A DNA stretch of 6,940 nucleotides, taken from Deltaproteobacteria bacterium. GTDB taxonomy: Bacteria; Myxococcota; XYA12-FULL-58-9; JAUUZB01. The position numbers were made by a program, and so were the translations under genes. The stretch covers positions 1-6,940 of the forward strand of contig JAUUZB010000195.1 of NCBI GenBank assembly GCA_030590185.1. Reading direction: 5' to 3'. Each line of letters begins with the position of its first letter. Position 1 is the first letter of the stretch. The notes under the pieces are model-generated. The model did no database searches, had not been told where the DNA came from, and saw only the letters and a program-made list of their open reading frames with translations. Of this stretch, positions 1 to 6,207 are shown one piece after another.

Positions 1-1
1 C

Positions 2-460
2 CTGCCTCCCTACGAGCCGCAACCGGAGCCCGCCAAGGGTTGGTTCAGGCTGCTCTACGGGCGCAGCCCGCTGCACACCTTTGGTCGCACCCAGAACAAC
101 GAGATCCTCTTCGACATCGCCCCGTCCAACTGCGTGTGGCTCAACCCCTGTTGCGCCGAGGCCCTGGGCATCGAGCACGGCGCCCCGGTGATGATCGAGA
201 ATGACCACGGCGACGTGACCGGGCCCCTGCCGGCGCGCATCACCGAGCGGGTCAAGAAGAACACCATCTACATGGTGCACGGCTTTGGACACCGCACCCC
301 GAAGATGCGTCTCGCCTGTTGCTCAGGAGGTAGCGACACCGCGGTGATCGACCACTACGTCGTTGATCCGATCTCCGGCTCCACCGGCATGCGCACCCAG
401 TTCGTGCGCCTGCGCCCGGCGGCTCCAGACACGGAGGTGGTGCCATGCGCTACGCGATGA
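2..460 (+). CDS. Molybdopterin oxidoreductase catalytic subunit, thiosulfate/polysulfide reductase (PhsA/PsrA) type, C-terminal part
   Basis: This is the last 152 residues of a large molybdopterin enzyme; the 5' part, with the Tat signal, N-terminal Fe-S site and active site, lies outside the window. What remains is the C-terminal cofactor-binding domain. It has the GRSPLHTFGRTQNN stretch (residues 20-33), a following LNPCCAEALGIEHGAPV segment (47-63) and HGFGH at 93-97, and ends with a DPISGSTGM block near residue 120. This pattern is typical of the PhsA/PsrA/SoeA branch of the DMSO reductase superfamily, which reduces thiosulfate or polysulfide, or oxidises sulfite. The substrate cannot be read from this fragment; the downstream YeeE and rhodanese genes favour a sulfur compound. 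The next gene starts inside the last 16 bases, so the two are translationally coupled. The membrane partner's topology suggests the enzyme sits on the periplasmic side. The family is clear; the exact substrate is not. Confidence 0.9.
   Translation: MPPYEPQPEPAKGWFRLLYGRSPLHTFGRTQNNEILFDIAPSNCVWLNPCCAEALGIEHGAPVMIENDHGDVTGPLPARITERVKKNTIYMVHGFGHRTPKMRLACCSGGSDTAVIDHYVVDPISGSTGMRTQFVRLRPAAPDTEVVPCATR
433..437 (+). promoter_or_regulatory. Ribosome binding site of the Fe-S/cytochrome b fusion gene
   Basis: GGAGG lies 7 bases before the ATG at 445, inside the end of the preceding molybdoenzyme gene. It fixes ATG 445 as the start in preference to the in-frame ATGs at 457 and 460. Confidence 0.8.
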
Positions 461-1896
461 TGATCGAGCTCGACAAGTGCGTCGGCTGTCAGGCCTGCGT
501 CACCTCTTGCAAGGAGCGTTGGGACTCGGGCCCCGCCGCCACGCGCAATTGGGTGATGACCTTCACCCACGGGAACCGCGAGCGCGGCGATCTCGACCTG
601 AGCTTCTACCCCGGCCTGTGCAACCACTGCGACGATCACCCCTGCACCGAAGAGTGCCCCACCGGCGCGACCTATATGACCGATATCGGGATCGTGGTGG
701 TCGACCCGGATGTCTGTATCGGCTGCGGCAACTGCGTGCCCCACTGCCCCTACGGCGCCAGGCACGCCGACGACAGGCAGGGGATCGTGGAGAAGTGCAA
801 CTTCTGCGCCCCTTACGTCGCCCGGGGCGAGGAACCGGCCTGTGTAGCCTCCTGCCTCGCGGACTGCCGTCACTTCGGTGACCTCGACGCGCCCGACAGC
901 GCGCTCGCCGCGTTGATCAAGGAACGCCAGGCCGAGCCCCTGACCACCAACGAGATCAATGTCGGACCGCGCATCTACTACGCGCCCGCGGAGGAGCGAC
1001 TCCAAGTATTGGCCCAAGGCGTGGTGCGGCGCTACGGCTCGACCCTCTTCTCCGATGTCTACCAGTACGTGACCAAGCCGTTGAGTCGGTGGGTCGTAGC
1101 GCCGGTGATCCTCGTCACCGGAGCCGCTGGGATCGTCGCCAACCTCCGCCAACTCTGGTTGGAGCGCGGCCAGCAAGAGGAGCAACGGCCGCAGCCCCGG
1201 GCGAACGCGCCATCGACCCTGCCGCGTCACCCCGCGGGCATGCGCTTCCTCCACTGGTTCAATCTCTTCTCCTGGTTTCTGCTGCTCCCCACCGGCACGG
1301 CGCTCATGTCGACAAGTGACTTCGCGCTGTTTGGCACCGGCTTCTCTGAGTGGCTCGCCGGGGTGGCCGGCGGCAAGGCGAATTTGATCTGGTTCCACGC
1401 CGCCTGGGGGATGCTCTGGTCCGTAATCACCGTGCCGCTGTTTACCTTCTACAAGCGGGGCGGGATCGAGGCGCTGCACGAGCTGTGGCCGTGTTACGAC
1501 GACGTGCGGTGGTTGTGGATCAAGCCGCTGGTCATGGTCGGGATTCTCGGCCACGACGCGCTGCCGCCCCAGGACAAGTACAACTTCGGTCAGAAGCTGT
1601 TCGCCGTCACCGCCCTGGTCGGTACCGCGACGCTGATCGCCAGCGGCATGGTGATGACCTTCCACGTAGGGCCGCCCGAGGTCGTGCGGGCCGCGATCAT
1701 GATCCACAAGCTGGCGGTGATGCTCGCCCTCACCGGTATCGCCGTGCACATCACCATGGCCGCCATCCTCGCCGAGGAGCGACCGGCCCTGTGGTCGATG
1801 ATCGTCGGGCAGATCGACGAGCAGCACGCGAAGGAGCACAGCGCCAAGTGGGTGGCTGAGCTCGAGGAAAATGAAAATGCGGAGGTCGAGCGATGA
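445..1896 (+). CDS. Fused 4x[4Fe-4S] electron-transfer subunit and cytochrome b membrane subunit (PhsB-PhsC / FdnH-FdnI type)
   Basis: This 483-residue protein links the molybdoenzyme to the quinone pool and combines two normally separate subunits. Residues 1-158 are a dimeric-ferredoxin-like Fe-S protein with 16 cysteines in four groups: C12/15/18/22, C59/62/67/71, C91/94/97/101 and C118/121/133/137, enough for four [4Fe-4S] clusters. A lone hydrophobic helix follows at about 217-234, matching the C-terminal anchor of formate dehydrogenase beta subunits. A charged linker (235-262) leads to a formate-dehydrogenase-gamma-like cytochrome b domain (263-470) with RFLHW (H270), H318, the DKYNFGQK motif at 377-384, and H421 and H435. 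These histidines are the likely ligands of two b hemes. Basic residues after the first helix put the linker in the cytoplasm and the Fe-S domain in the periplasm. The start is supported by a GGAGG at 433. The stop overlaps the next start by 4 bases. Partner identity follows from the operon. Confidence 0.93.
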   Translation: MRYAMMIELDKCVGCQACVTSCKERWDSGPAATRNWVMTFTHGNRERGDLDLSFYPGLCNHCDDHPCTEECPTGATYMTDIGIVVVDPDVCIGCGNCVPHCPYGARHADDRQGIVEKCNFCAPYVARGEEPACVASCLADCRHFGDLDAPDSALAALIKERQAEPLTTNEINVGPRIYYAPAEERLQVLAQGVVRRYGSTLFSDVYQYVTKPLSRWVVAPVILVTGAAGIVANLRQLWLERGQQEEQRPQPRANAPSTLPRHPAGMRFLHWFNLFSWFLLLPTGTALMSTSDFALFGTGFSEWLAGVAGGKANLIWFHAAWGMLWSVITVPLFTFYKRGGIEALHELWPCYDDVRWLWIKPLVMVGILGHDALPPQDKYNFGQKLFAVTALVGTATLIASGMVMTFHVGPPEVVRAAIMIHKLAVMLALTGIAVHITMAAILAEERPALWSMIVGQIDEQHAKEHSAKWVAELEENENAEVER

Positions 1897-2402
1897 AGAA
1901 GCCCTTTTGGAACCCCTACGTCGCTGGCATCGCCCTCGGGCTGGTGTTGCTGGCGAGCTTCATGGTCACCGGCCGGGGGCTCGGCGGTAGCGGCGGCTTC
2001 AAACGCCTCAACGCCACGGTGCTGCACGCCGCTGATCCCACCTGGGCCGAAGAGAATCCCAACATCAGCGCCTATTTCTCACCGCAGCACGGTCCCCTCG
2101 ATAGTTGGATCGTCTTTTTGTGCATCGGTGTGGCCGTCGGCGGCGCCACCGGAGCGCTCAGCGCGCGACGCTTCCGGATCGAGACGATCAAGGGCCCGCG
2201 CATCGGTCGCGACAACCGCTGGCTGCTCGCCTTGGCCGGGGGCACCATCAGCGGTGCCGCAGCCCAGATCGCGCGGGGTTGCACCAGCGGCCAGGCGCTC
2301 ACCGGCGGCGCGCAGCTCGCCGTTGGCAGCTGGGTGTTCATGTTCGCGGTGTTCGGGGGCGCCTACGCCCTGGCCTACTTCATTCGCAAACAGTGGATAT
2401 AG
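1893..2402 (+). CDS. YeeE/YedE family membrane protein, first half-size subunit (putative thiosulfate/sulfur-compound transport)
   Basis: This is a 169-residue integral membrane protein of the YeeE/YedE (Sulf_transp) family. Known members such as TsuA import thiosulfate through conserved cysteines. Hydrophobic segments lie near residues 8-25, 70-90, 108-124 and 140-163. The family signature GCTSG is at 129-133, with C130 the likely substrate-handling cysteine; C77 is the only other cysteine. The N-terminal GRGLGGSGGFKRL stretch (27-39) is also typical. Full-length YeeE proteins are about twice this size, so this half probably works with the next gene product, which carries the second motif. 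The ATG overlaps the preceding stop (ATGA), with GGAGG at 1881-1885 seven bases upstream. The operon context points to delivering or removing a sulfur compound handled by the molybdoenzyme. The substrate is inferred, not shown. Confidence 0.88.
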   Translation: MKKPFWNPYVAGIALGLVLLASFMVTGRGLGGSGGFKRLNATVLHAADPTWAEENPNISAYFSPQHGPLDSWIVFLCIGVAVGGATGALSARRFRIETIKGPRIGRDNRWLLALAGGTISGAAAQIARGCTSGQALTGGAQLAVGSWVFMFAVFGGAYALAYFIRKQWI

Positions 2403-2411
2403 GAGCGAGCC

Positions 2412-3023
2412 ATGGAATGGCCTCTCGTCATTGGTCTCGATCTCGGACACGCCAGTCAAATGGTGGTGTCTCTAATGGTGGGCGCCGGCTTCGGTTTCGT
2501 GTTGGAACGCGCCGGCTTCGGTCGCGCCGACAACATGGCGTCGATCTTCTACGGGCGTGACTTCCTGGTCATGCGCGTCATGTTCACCGCCATCGTCACC
2601 GCCATGATCGGCCTGTACTTTCTGGACCTCGCCGGCATCATGCCGATCAGCAACATCGGTCTGCTGCCGACCCAACTGTTGCCGCAATTAGTGGGCGGCC
2701 TATTGCTCGGCGCTGGCTTCATCATCGGTGGCTACTGTCCCGGCACCTCGATCGTCGCCACGGTGAGCGGCAAAATCGACGCCGCCTTCTTCGTCGCCGG
2801 CATCTTCGTCGGGGGACTGCTCTTCACCATGGGATACGATCTCTTCGCCGGTCTGCACGCCAGCGACGAGATGGGACGGATCCTGCTGCACGAGCTGTTC
2901 GGGGTGCCCTCGGCGGTGATGGTGCTCGGGGTAGTACTCTTCGAGGTCGGGTCCCTCTGGGGTGTGACCCAAATCGAGACTCGGGTCCGTGCCCGGCTCG
3001 CCGAGAAAGGCAGCGAGGGATGA
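2412..3023 (+). CDS. YeeE/YedE family membrane protein, second half-size subunit (putative thiosulfate/sulfur-compound transport)
   Basis: This 203-residue membrane protein is the second YeeE/YedE unit. Hydrophobic stretches lie near residues 15-32, 53-75, 90-108, 115-140 and 162-180. The family motif GGYCPGTS is at 106-113, and C109 is the only cysteine in the protein. Together with C130 of the preceding protein it supplies the two motif cysteines that a full-length YeeE carries on one chain. Translation starts at ATG 2412, with AGGAG at 2401-2405 six bases ahead, and the gap from the upstream stop is only 9 bases. The stop overlaps the rhodanese gene start by 4 bases (ATGA). The most likely role is the partner half of a sulfur-compound channel or transporter in the cytoplasmic membrane. 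Direction and substrate are inferred from family and neighbours. Confidence 0.88.
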   Translation: MEWPLVIGLDLGHASQMVVSLMVGAGFGFVLERAGFGRADNMASIFYGRDFLVMRVMFTAIVTAMIGLYFLDLAGIMPISNIGLLPTQLLPQLVGGLLLGAGFIIGGYCPGTSIVATVSGKIDAAFFVAGIFVGGLLFTMGYDLFAGLHASDEMGRILLHELFGVPSAVMVLGVVLFEVGSLWGVTQIETRVRARLAEKGSEG

Positions 3024-3676
3024 CGCGCTTCAACCCCAAAATCGGCGCCGGCCTGTTGATCGGGCTCGGCCTGCTCTATCTCGTCATTGCCCTGGCCACC
3101 GGCCACTCCGCCCGCGCCGAGCCGGCCCCGGACCTCAGAGCCGATGGCGCTGGTCTCGATGTTTGGCGGACGATGACCCTGATGCGAGAAAAGGGCAGCC
3201 GCCTCGCGGTGGTGGATCTGCGGCCAGCCGATCAGTTCGCCCTCTATCACCTCCCGGGGGCGCGGAGCCTGCCCGGGGGTGACGCGGATGACGTGGCCAA
3301 AACTGAGGCGGCGATGGACGTGAGTCACACCTTGCTGGTGACGAACAAGAACGCCACCGCGTCCAAGCTCGTGGCGGAGCTCCAAAGCCGCGGGGGCGAG
3401 GTCTCTCACCATTTCCTCAAGGGTGGAGTGCGGGCCTGGTACGTGGCGGTGGAGCTGCCGGTGCCGTTGTTCAGCGATCAGCCGGTGCCGCGCGGATTCA
3501 CAGACGCCAAGGCCGCGGTACGCGCCTGGCTCGCCGCGCCCGGGCGGACGGTCGAGCCGGGTTTGAGTGAGGCGATCGAACGCCTGGCGACCACGGGCTA
3601 CACCCCCAATCTGCTCGCCGGCAAGAAGAAGCCCAAGGCCTCCGGTAAGAAGAAGATCAGTGGTGGCTGCGGCTGA
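3020..3676 (+). CDS. Exported rhodanese-fold protein without catalytic cysteine, with C-terminal GGCG arm
   Basis: This is a 218-residue protein. A hydrophobic segment at 8-27 followed by ARA at 31-33 could be a cleaved Sec signal or a membrane anchor; either way the rest would be periplasmic. Residues about 45-150 form a rhodanese domain, with VDLRPADQFALYHLPGARSLP at 65-85 and the closing LKGGVRAWY at 133-141. The active-site loop normally begins with the sulfur-carrying cysteine, but here it reads TNKNATAS (108-115), with N109 in the cysteine position, so classical sulfurtransferase chemistry is unlikely. A helical segment (160-200) leads to a lysine/glycine-rich linker and the terminal SGGCG. 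C217 is the only cysteine in the protein. The tail resembles the GGCGG swinging arm of SoxY, so a sulfur-carrier role is possible. It is the last gene of the operon, coupled to the YeeE gene by ATGA. Confidence 0.88.
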   Translation: MTRFNPKIGAGLLIGLGLLYLVIALATGHSARAEPAPDLRADGAGLDVWRTMTLMREKGSRLAVVDLRPADQFALYHLPGARSLPGGDADDVAKTEAAMDVSHTLLVTNKNATASKLVAELQSRGGEVSHHFLKGGVRAWYVAVELPVPLFSDQPVPRGFTDAKAAVRAWLAAPGRTVEPGLSEAIERLATTGYTPNLLAGKKKPKASGKKKISGGCG

Positions 3677-3721
3677 GGGGCGCCGTCAGCTAGGCCGCAG
3701 TTTCCTCGGGTGCAAAGAACC

Positions 3722-3745
3722 GCCGGTCGGATCTGATCCGCCGGC
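3722..3745. terminator. Hairpin between convergent genes, possible bidirectional terminator
   Basis: The arms at 3722-3730 and 3738-3745 pair through 8 G/C-rich base pairs, with one bulged T and a 7-base loop. The hairpin lies 45 bases after the rhodanese stop and 2 bases beyond the TPR gene's stop on the other strand. Neither side has a strong T run. On the minus strand a weak GGTTCTTTG stretch follows, which fits termination of the TPR gene a little better. Confidence 0.45.
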
Positions 3746-3747
3746 CT

Positions 3748-5157
3748 CTAGAACCGACCGCTGGCCAGATTGATCCCAAAGGCCATGCCGCTCTGCCCGT
3801 TGCGCATCGGGGCGGGCAGAATCGTGGGCTGCAGGAACGTTATTTCGGTGTCATCGAGGAAGCGCACGTCGGCGGGCAAGTCGTCGAGGGAGCCAGAGGC
3901 GACGAAACCGGTGGCGAGGCCGAGTGCTGCGCCGACGGTCATGGTGATGATCATGCCGGTGGGGTTGCCGTTGGCTTTGAACATGAGCGGAATCCCAATC
4001 AAGGTCCCGACCACGGTCCCGCCGTAGCCGGCCCAGGTGGTGACCCGCACCCGTTCCAGGCTGATCTCGCTCTTGTAAGCCCACAGAGTGCCGAGACCGA
4101 TACCGGCCCACAGCCCGGCCAAGGCCGCGCCGGGGATGACGCGAGCCTCAGCCCCCGGCCCCTGATATTCCATTTGCACGACGATGGCCGATGCCGTGCC
4201 CGTGCAAAGGACAGCGAGCCAAAATCCCACGTCGCGGGCCAGTTGCGTGTCCCCGGGATCGAGGTCCAAGTAGTATCCGAGCAACAGGGCGATGGGTAAC
4301 GCCAGGGTACCGGAGATCGCCCCCGCCCAGGCTGCGGCGGAGCCGTCGGCATCCGCCAGAGTGGCGATTAGCATCGTCGAGGTGGGAATGTAGGAGGCGG
4401 CGCCGAGGACCAGGGGGAGATCGCCACGGTCGGGATCGGCGAGGAAGAGATAGAGCAGAGAACCGACCAAGTAGGTCAGCGACCCAGCGACGATCGGCAT
4501 CGTCACCGCGCCGGCATCGTTGACGTCGACGGTCCCCACCCAGGACGCTCCCACGGAGGCGCCATAGGCAAAGGCGGTCACGCCAAAATCGATCTTCTCC
4601 CAGACACCGATCGCGGTTCGCTCGTTGGTGCGCAGGGAATAGAGCTCCTTTGAGTAGACCGTGTCCCGCCCGTCATCTCGATCGAGTGCCGGGCCCGCGG
4701 GGGCCACGGCCGGGACGCGCCCCTTTGCCCCGTGCTCGAGGGCGCGCAGCATACGCCCCGCCAAGGCTGCCTCCGGGCTGTCTGGGTAGACCTGGATCAG
4801 GCTGGCGTAGGTTTCACGGGCCATGGCGAGCTTACCCGCGTCAAACAGACGATTCGCTTCGGCAAGAGCTACGGCCGCAGCAGTGGGGACCTCCGGCGCG
4901 GCATGGATGTCACTGGAGGCAACGTCCCCGGCGTCCGACTCCGGCACCAACTCCGGCACCGTCTCCGGCACCGTCTCCGCGGCTGACGATTCAACCAACT
5001 CTGCGTCGCTCGTAGCCGGCGCAGTTGGATCGGGCGACACCGTCAGCTCAATCGGCACCGCCACCGGCGGCTGCGCCGACTCTTCAACGGGTGCCGGATT
5101 CGGCGCCGGACTATCCGGCGCACCGATCAACGCGATCCCAACGACAAACACGAGCAT
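3748..5157 (-). CDS. TPR-containing multispan membrane protein, function unknown
   Basis: I do not recognise a named family for this 469-residue protein. It begins with a short hydrophobic segment (1-12) that could be a signal sequence. An acidic, proline- and alanine-rich low-complexity stretch (15-92) follows, with ETVP-type repeats at 61-73. One tetratricopeptide-like repeat lies at about 95-137 (ALAEANRLFDAGKLAMARE, then an IQVYPDSPEA turn). From about 190 to 420 there are roughly eight hydrophobic glycine/alanine-rich segments, suggesting a membrane-embedded domain. The end (443-469) is a loop and then a short strand-like FGINLASGRF finishing in phenylalanine. TPR regions usually mediate protein contacts, so an envelope scaffold or assembly role is possible but unproven. 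The start is backed by GGAGG at 5168-5172. It follows the lipoprotein gene on the same strand after 113 bases and may share its transcript. Confidence 0.8.
   Translation of the reverse strand: MLVFVVGIALIGAPDSPAPNPAPVEESAQPPVAVPIELTVSPDPTAPATSDAELVESSAAETVPETVPELVPESDAGDVASSDIHAAPEVPTAAAVALAEANRLFDAGKLAMARETYASLIQVYPDSPEAALAGRMLRALEHGAKGRVPAVAPAGPALDRDDGRDTVYSKELYSLRTNERTAIGVWEKIDFGVTAFAYGASVGASWVGTVDVNDAGAVTMPIVAGSLTYLVGSLLYLFLADPDRGDLPLVLGAASYIPTSTMLIATLADADGSAAAWAGAISGTLALPIALLLGYYLDLDPGDTQLARDVGFWLAVLCTGTASAIVVQMEYQGPGAEARVIPGAALAGLWAGIGLGTLWAYKSEISLERVRVTTWAGYGGTVVGTLIGIPLMFKANGNPTGMIITMTVGAALGLATGFVASGSLDDLPADVRFLDDTEITFLQPTILPAPMRNGQSGMAFGINLASGRF
4939..4974. repeat. Three tandem 12-bp units within the TPR protein gene
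   Basis: Three near-identical units of ctccggcaccgt (the first ends in aa) run head to tail, with a partial fourth from 4975. Read on the minus strand they encode the repeated T-V-P-E / L-V-P-E tetrapeptides in the acidic low-complexity region. Because the unit is a multiple of three, copy-number change would not shift the frame. Confidence 0.8.
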
Positions 5158-5158
5158 G

Positions 5159-5218
5159 GGCGTTCCCCCTCCACACCCAGTGTGTCCGACCCGACCGTTG
5201 GTCGCAAGACGGAACGCC
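5159..5218 (-). promoter_or_regulatory. Branched leader structure before the TPR gene (putative)
   Basis: In the minus-strand transcript an 8-bp stem is possible between GGCGTTCC (5218-5211) and GGAACGCC (5166-5159), which ends one base before the ATG. Inside it are two small hairpins: CGACC/GGTCG around an AAC loop (5204-5192) and CACAC/GTGTG around a TGG loop (5184-5172). The ribosome binding site starts in the foot of the second hairpin. The pairing is seen directly; any regulatory effect is inference, and GC-rich DNA yields such foldings by chance. Confidence 0.3.
5168..5172 (-). promoter_or_regulatory. Ribosome binding site of the TPR membrane protein gene
   Basis: On the minus strand GGAGG lies 10 bases before the ATG at 5157. 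It supports this start, although the spacing is slightly long. Confidence 0.7.
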
Positions 5219-5270
5219 GCCAGACCTGCCCACGACGCCGACGAGCCACACGGCCCCAGCGACGCCCGAG

Positions 5271-6056
5271 CTAGGTCTGATCCACCGCCAACACACTGAA
5301 GCTCTGATCCGTGCTCGCCCCACTGACCGGGTCACTAACCGTGAAGGTCACGATCCCCGGCTCGATGAAATAGTAGTCCGGCGCGCCATCATACTCCCAG
5401 GTGACGTCCTCGGTGTTACTCCACACGTTGTGCCCCGGGGTCACCGCCCAGTGCGGGTCGACGGTGATATCGGGGGTCATGGTGCCGGCGAGGCGTCCGT
5501 TCGACGAGTCCACCGGGATAGACAGGATGATCACCTGGTCCCCCTCGTCCACGGGGACCGGGTTGCCGGTGCGTATGACAAAGTCGTCGCCCCACTGGTC
5601 GCGGACCTTCATCGACATCTCGAAGCCACCCGGCGCCTCGAAATCGAGGTCGATGTGGTCGACGACCTCCGTGCCGTCCAAGGACTCGAGGGTGTAGGTC
5701 CCGGCGGTGTTCACCGTGAACCGGGCTGACTGCACATACTCCGAATTTTCGTAGTAGGTGCTATTTTCAAACACGGAGACGCCCTCGGCTGGGTCGAACT
5801 GGTGGCTGATGAAGCTCGGGTTGCCGATCTGCGCCCGACCAAGGGTGGTCATGCTCACGTCGATGACCTGGGGGTGCCCGGTGATGATCCGCGCGTCCTT
5901 GATGTTCCCCTCGTCGATCTCGTAGGCGCTGTAGATCGAGTAGCGCAACAGCCCATTCTCCCCCACCCCCGAGGTGATGTCGCCACCGCAACCGATGAGC
6001 AGGGCGATGGCTAGCGCACCAAAAACACGCAGGATACGATCGAGTCGTCGCAGCAT
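5271..6056 (-). CDS. Putative lipoprotein, function unknown
   Basis: This is a 261-residue exported protein. Counting from the chosen ATG, it has a basic n-region (four arginines in the first ten residues), a hydrophobic core and a lipobox LLIG followed by C23, then GGD. This predicts signal peptidase II cleavage and lipid attachment. The mature part is acidic, poor in cysteine and rich in beta-prone alternating segments. It includes a FTVNTAGTYTLESLDG stretch and a C-terminal GIVTFTVSDPVSGASTDQSF stretch that look like immunoglobulin/PKD-type sandwich domains. No catalytic motif is visible, so a surface or periplasmic structural or binding role is the cautious guess. A longer reading from TTG at 6062 is possible, but the ribosome binding site favours ATG 6056. 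It lies downstream of the nifJ terminator, so it probably has its own promoter, perhaps serving the TPR gene too. Confidence 0.82.
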   Translation of the reverse strand: MLRRLDRILRVFGALAIALLIGCGGDITSGVGENGLLRYSIYSAYEIDEGNIKDARIITGHPQVIDVSMTTLGRAQIGNPSFISHQFDPAEGVSVFENSTYYENSEYVQSARFTVNTAGTYTLESLDGTEVVDHIDLDFEAPGGFEMSMKVRDQWGDDFVIRTGNPVPVDEGDQVIILSIPVDSSNGRLAGTMTPDITVDPHWAVTPGHNVWSNTEDVTWEYDGAPDYYFIEPGIVTFTVSDPVSGASTDQSFSVLAVDQT

Positions 6057-6063
6057 GATCAAA

Positions 6064-6068
6064 CCTCC
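6064..6068 (-). promoter_or_regulatory. Ribosome binding site deciding the lipoprotein start
   Basis: On the minus strand GGAGG is 7 bases before ATG 6056 but only 1 base before the in-frame TTG 6062. This makes ATG 6056 the real start and removes two residues from the longest reading. Confidence 0.8.
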
Positions 6069-6147
6069 ACTGAGCCGTCCGCCGTCACCTTACTATGACG
6101 CACGACGACGCACAGATGTTCACTACACCTAGCGGAGGTATAAATGA

Positions 6148-6179
6148 TGCGCGGGCAACCGACCAGGGTTGCCCGCGCA
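6148..6179 (-). terminator. Intrinsic-type terminator of nifJ
   Basis: A perfect 13-bp inverted repeat (arms 6148-6160 and 6167-6179, 6-base loop) lies 28 bases beyond the nifJ stop. In the minus-strand direction it is followed by TCATTTATA, a modest T-rich tail. The plus-strand side lacks a T run, so it acts on nifJ rather than the other way. Confidence 0.8.
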
Positions 6180-6207
6180 GGCTAGAAGGCGCCCGTCGGT
6201 ATGCCGA

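Noticed and set aside
355..1839. A 494-codon open frame on the minus strand opposite the Fe-S/cytochrome gene
   Set aside because: It lies antisense to an unmistakable Fe-S/cytochrome b gene. Its translation is rich in His, Arg, Gly and Asp with no domain, as expected from the opposite strand of GC-rich coding DNA with few stops.
2732..3412. A 226-codon open frame on the minus strand opposite the second YeeE gene and the rhodanese gene
   Set aside because: It crosses the overlap of two well-supported genes in antisense, and its composition is typical of an opposite-strand shadow.
4939..4990. Possible short CRISPR-like array
   Set aside because: The units are 12 bp with no spacers and lie inside a coding frame; they are a tandem coding repeat.
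5025..5729. A 234-codon open frame on the plus strand
   Set aside because: It runs antisense across two minus-strand genes and their gap, has no recognisable motif or good ribosome binding site, and is rich in Arg, Pro and His.
6063..6147. Sigma-70 promoter for the lipoprotein gene
   Set aside because: TAGTAA and GTGAAC resemble -10 and -35 boxes, but the spacing is about 22 bases, so I cannot support a specific promoter.
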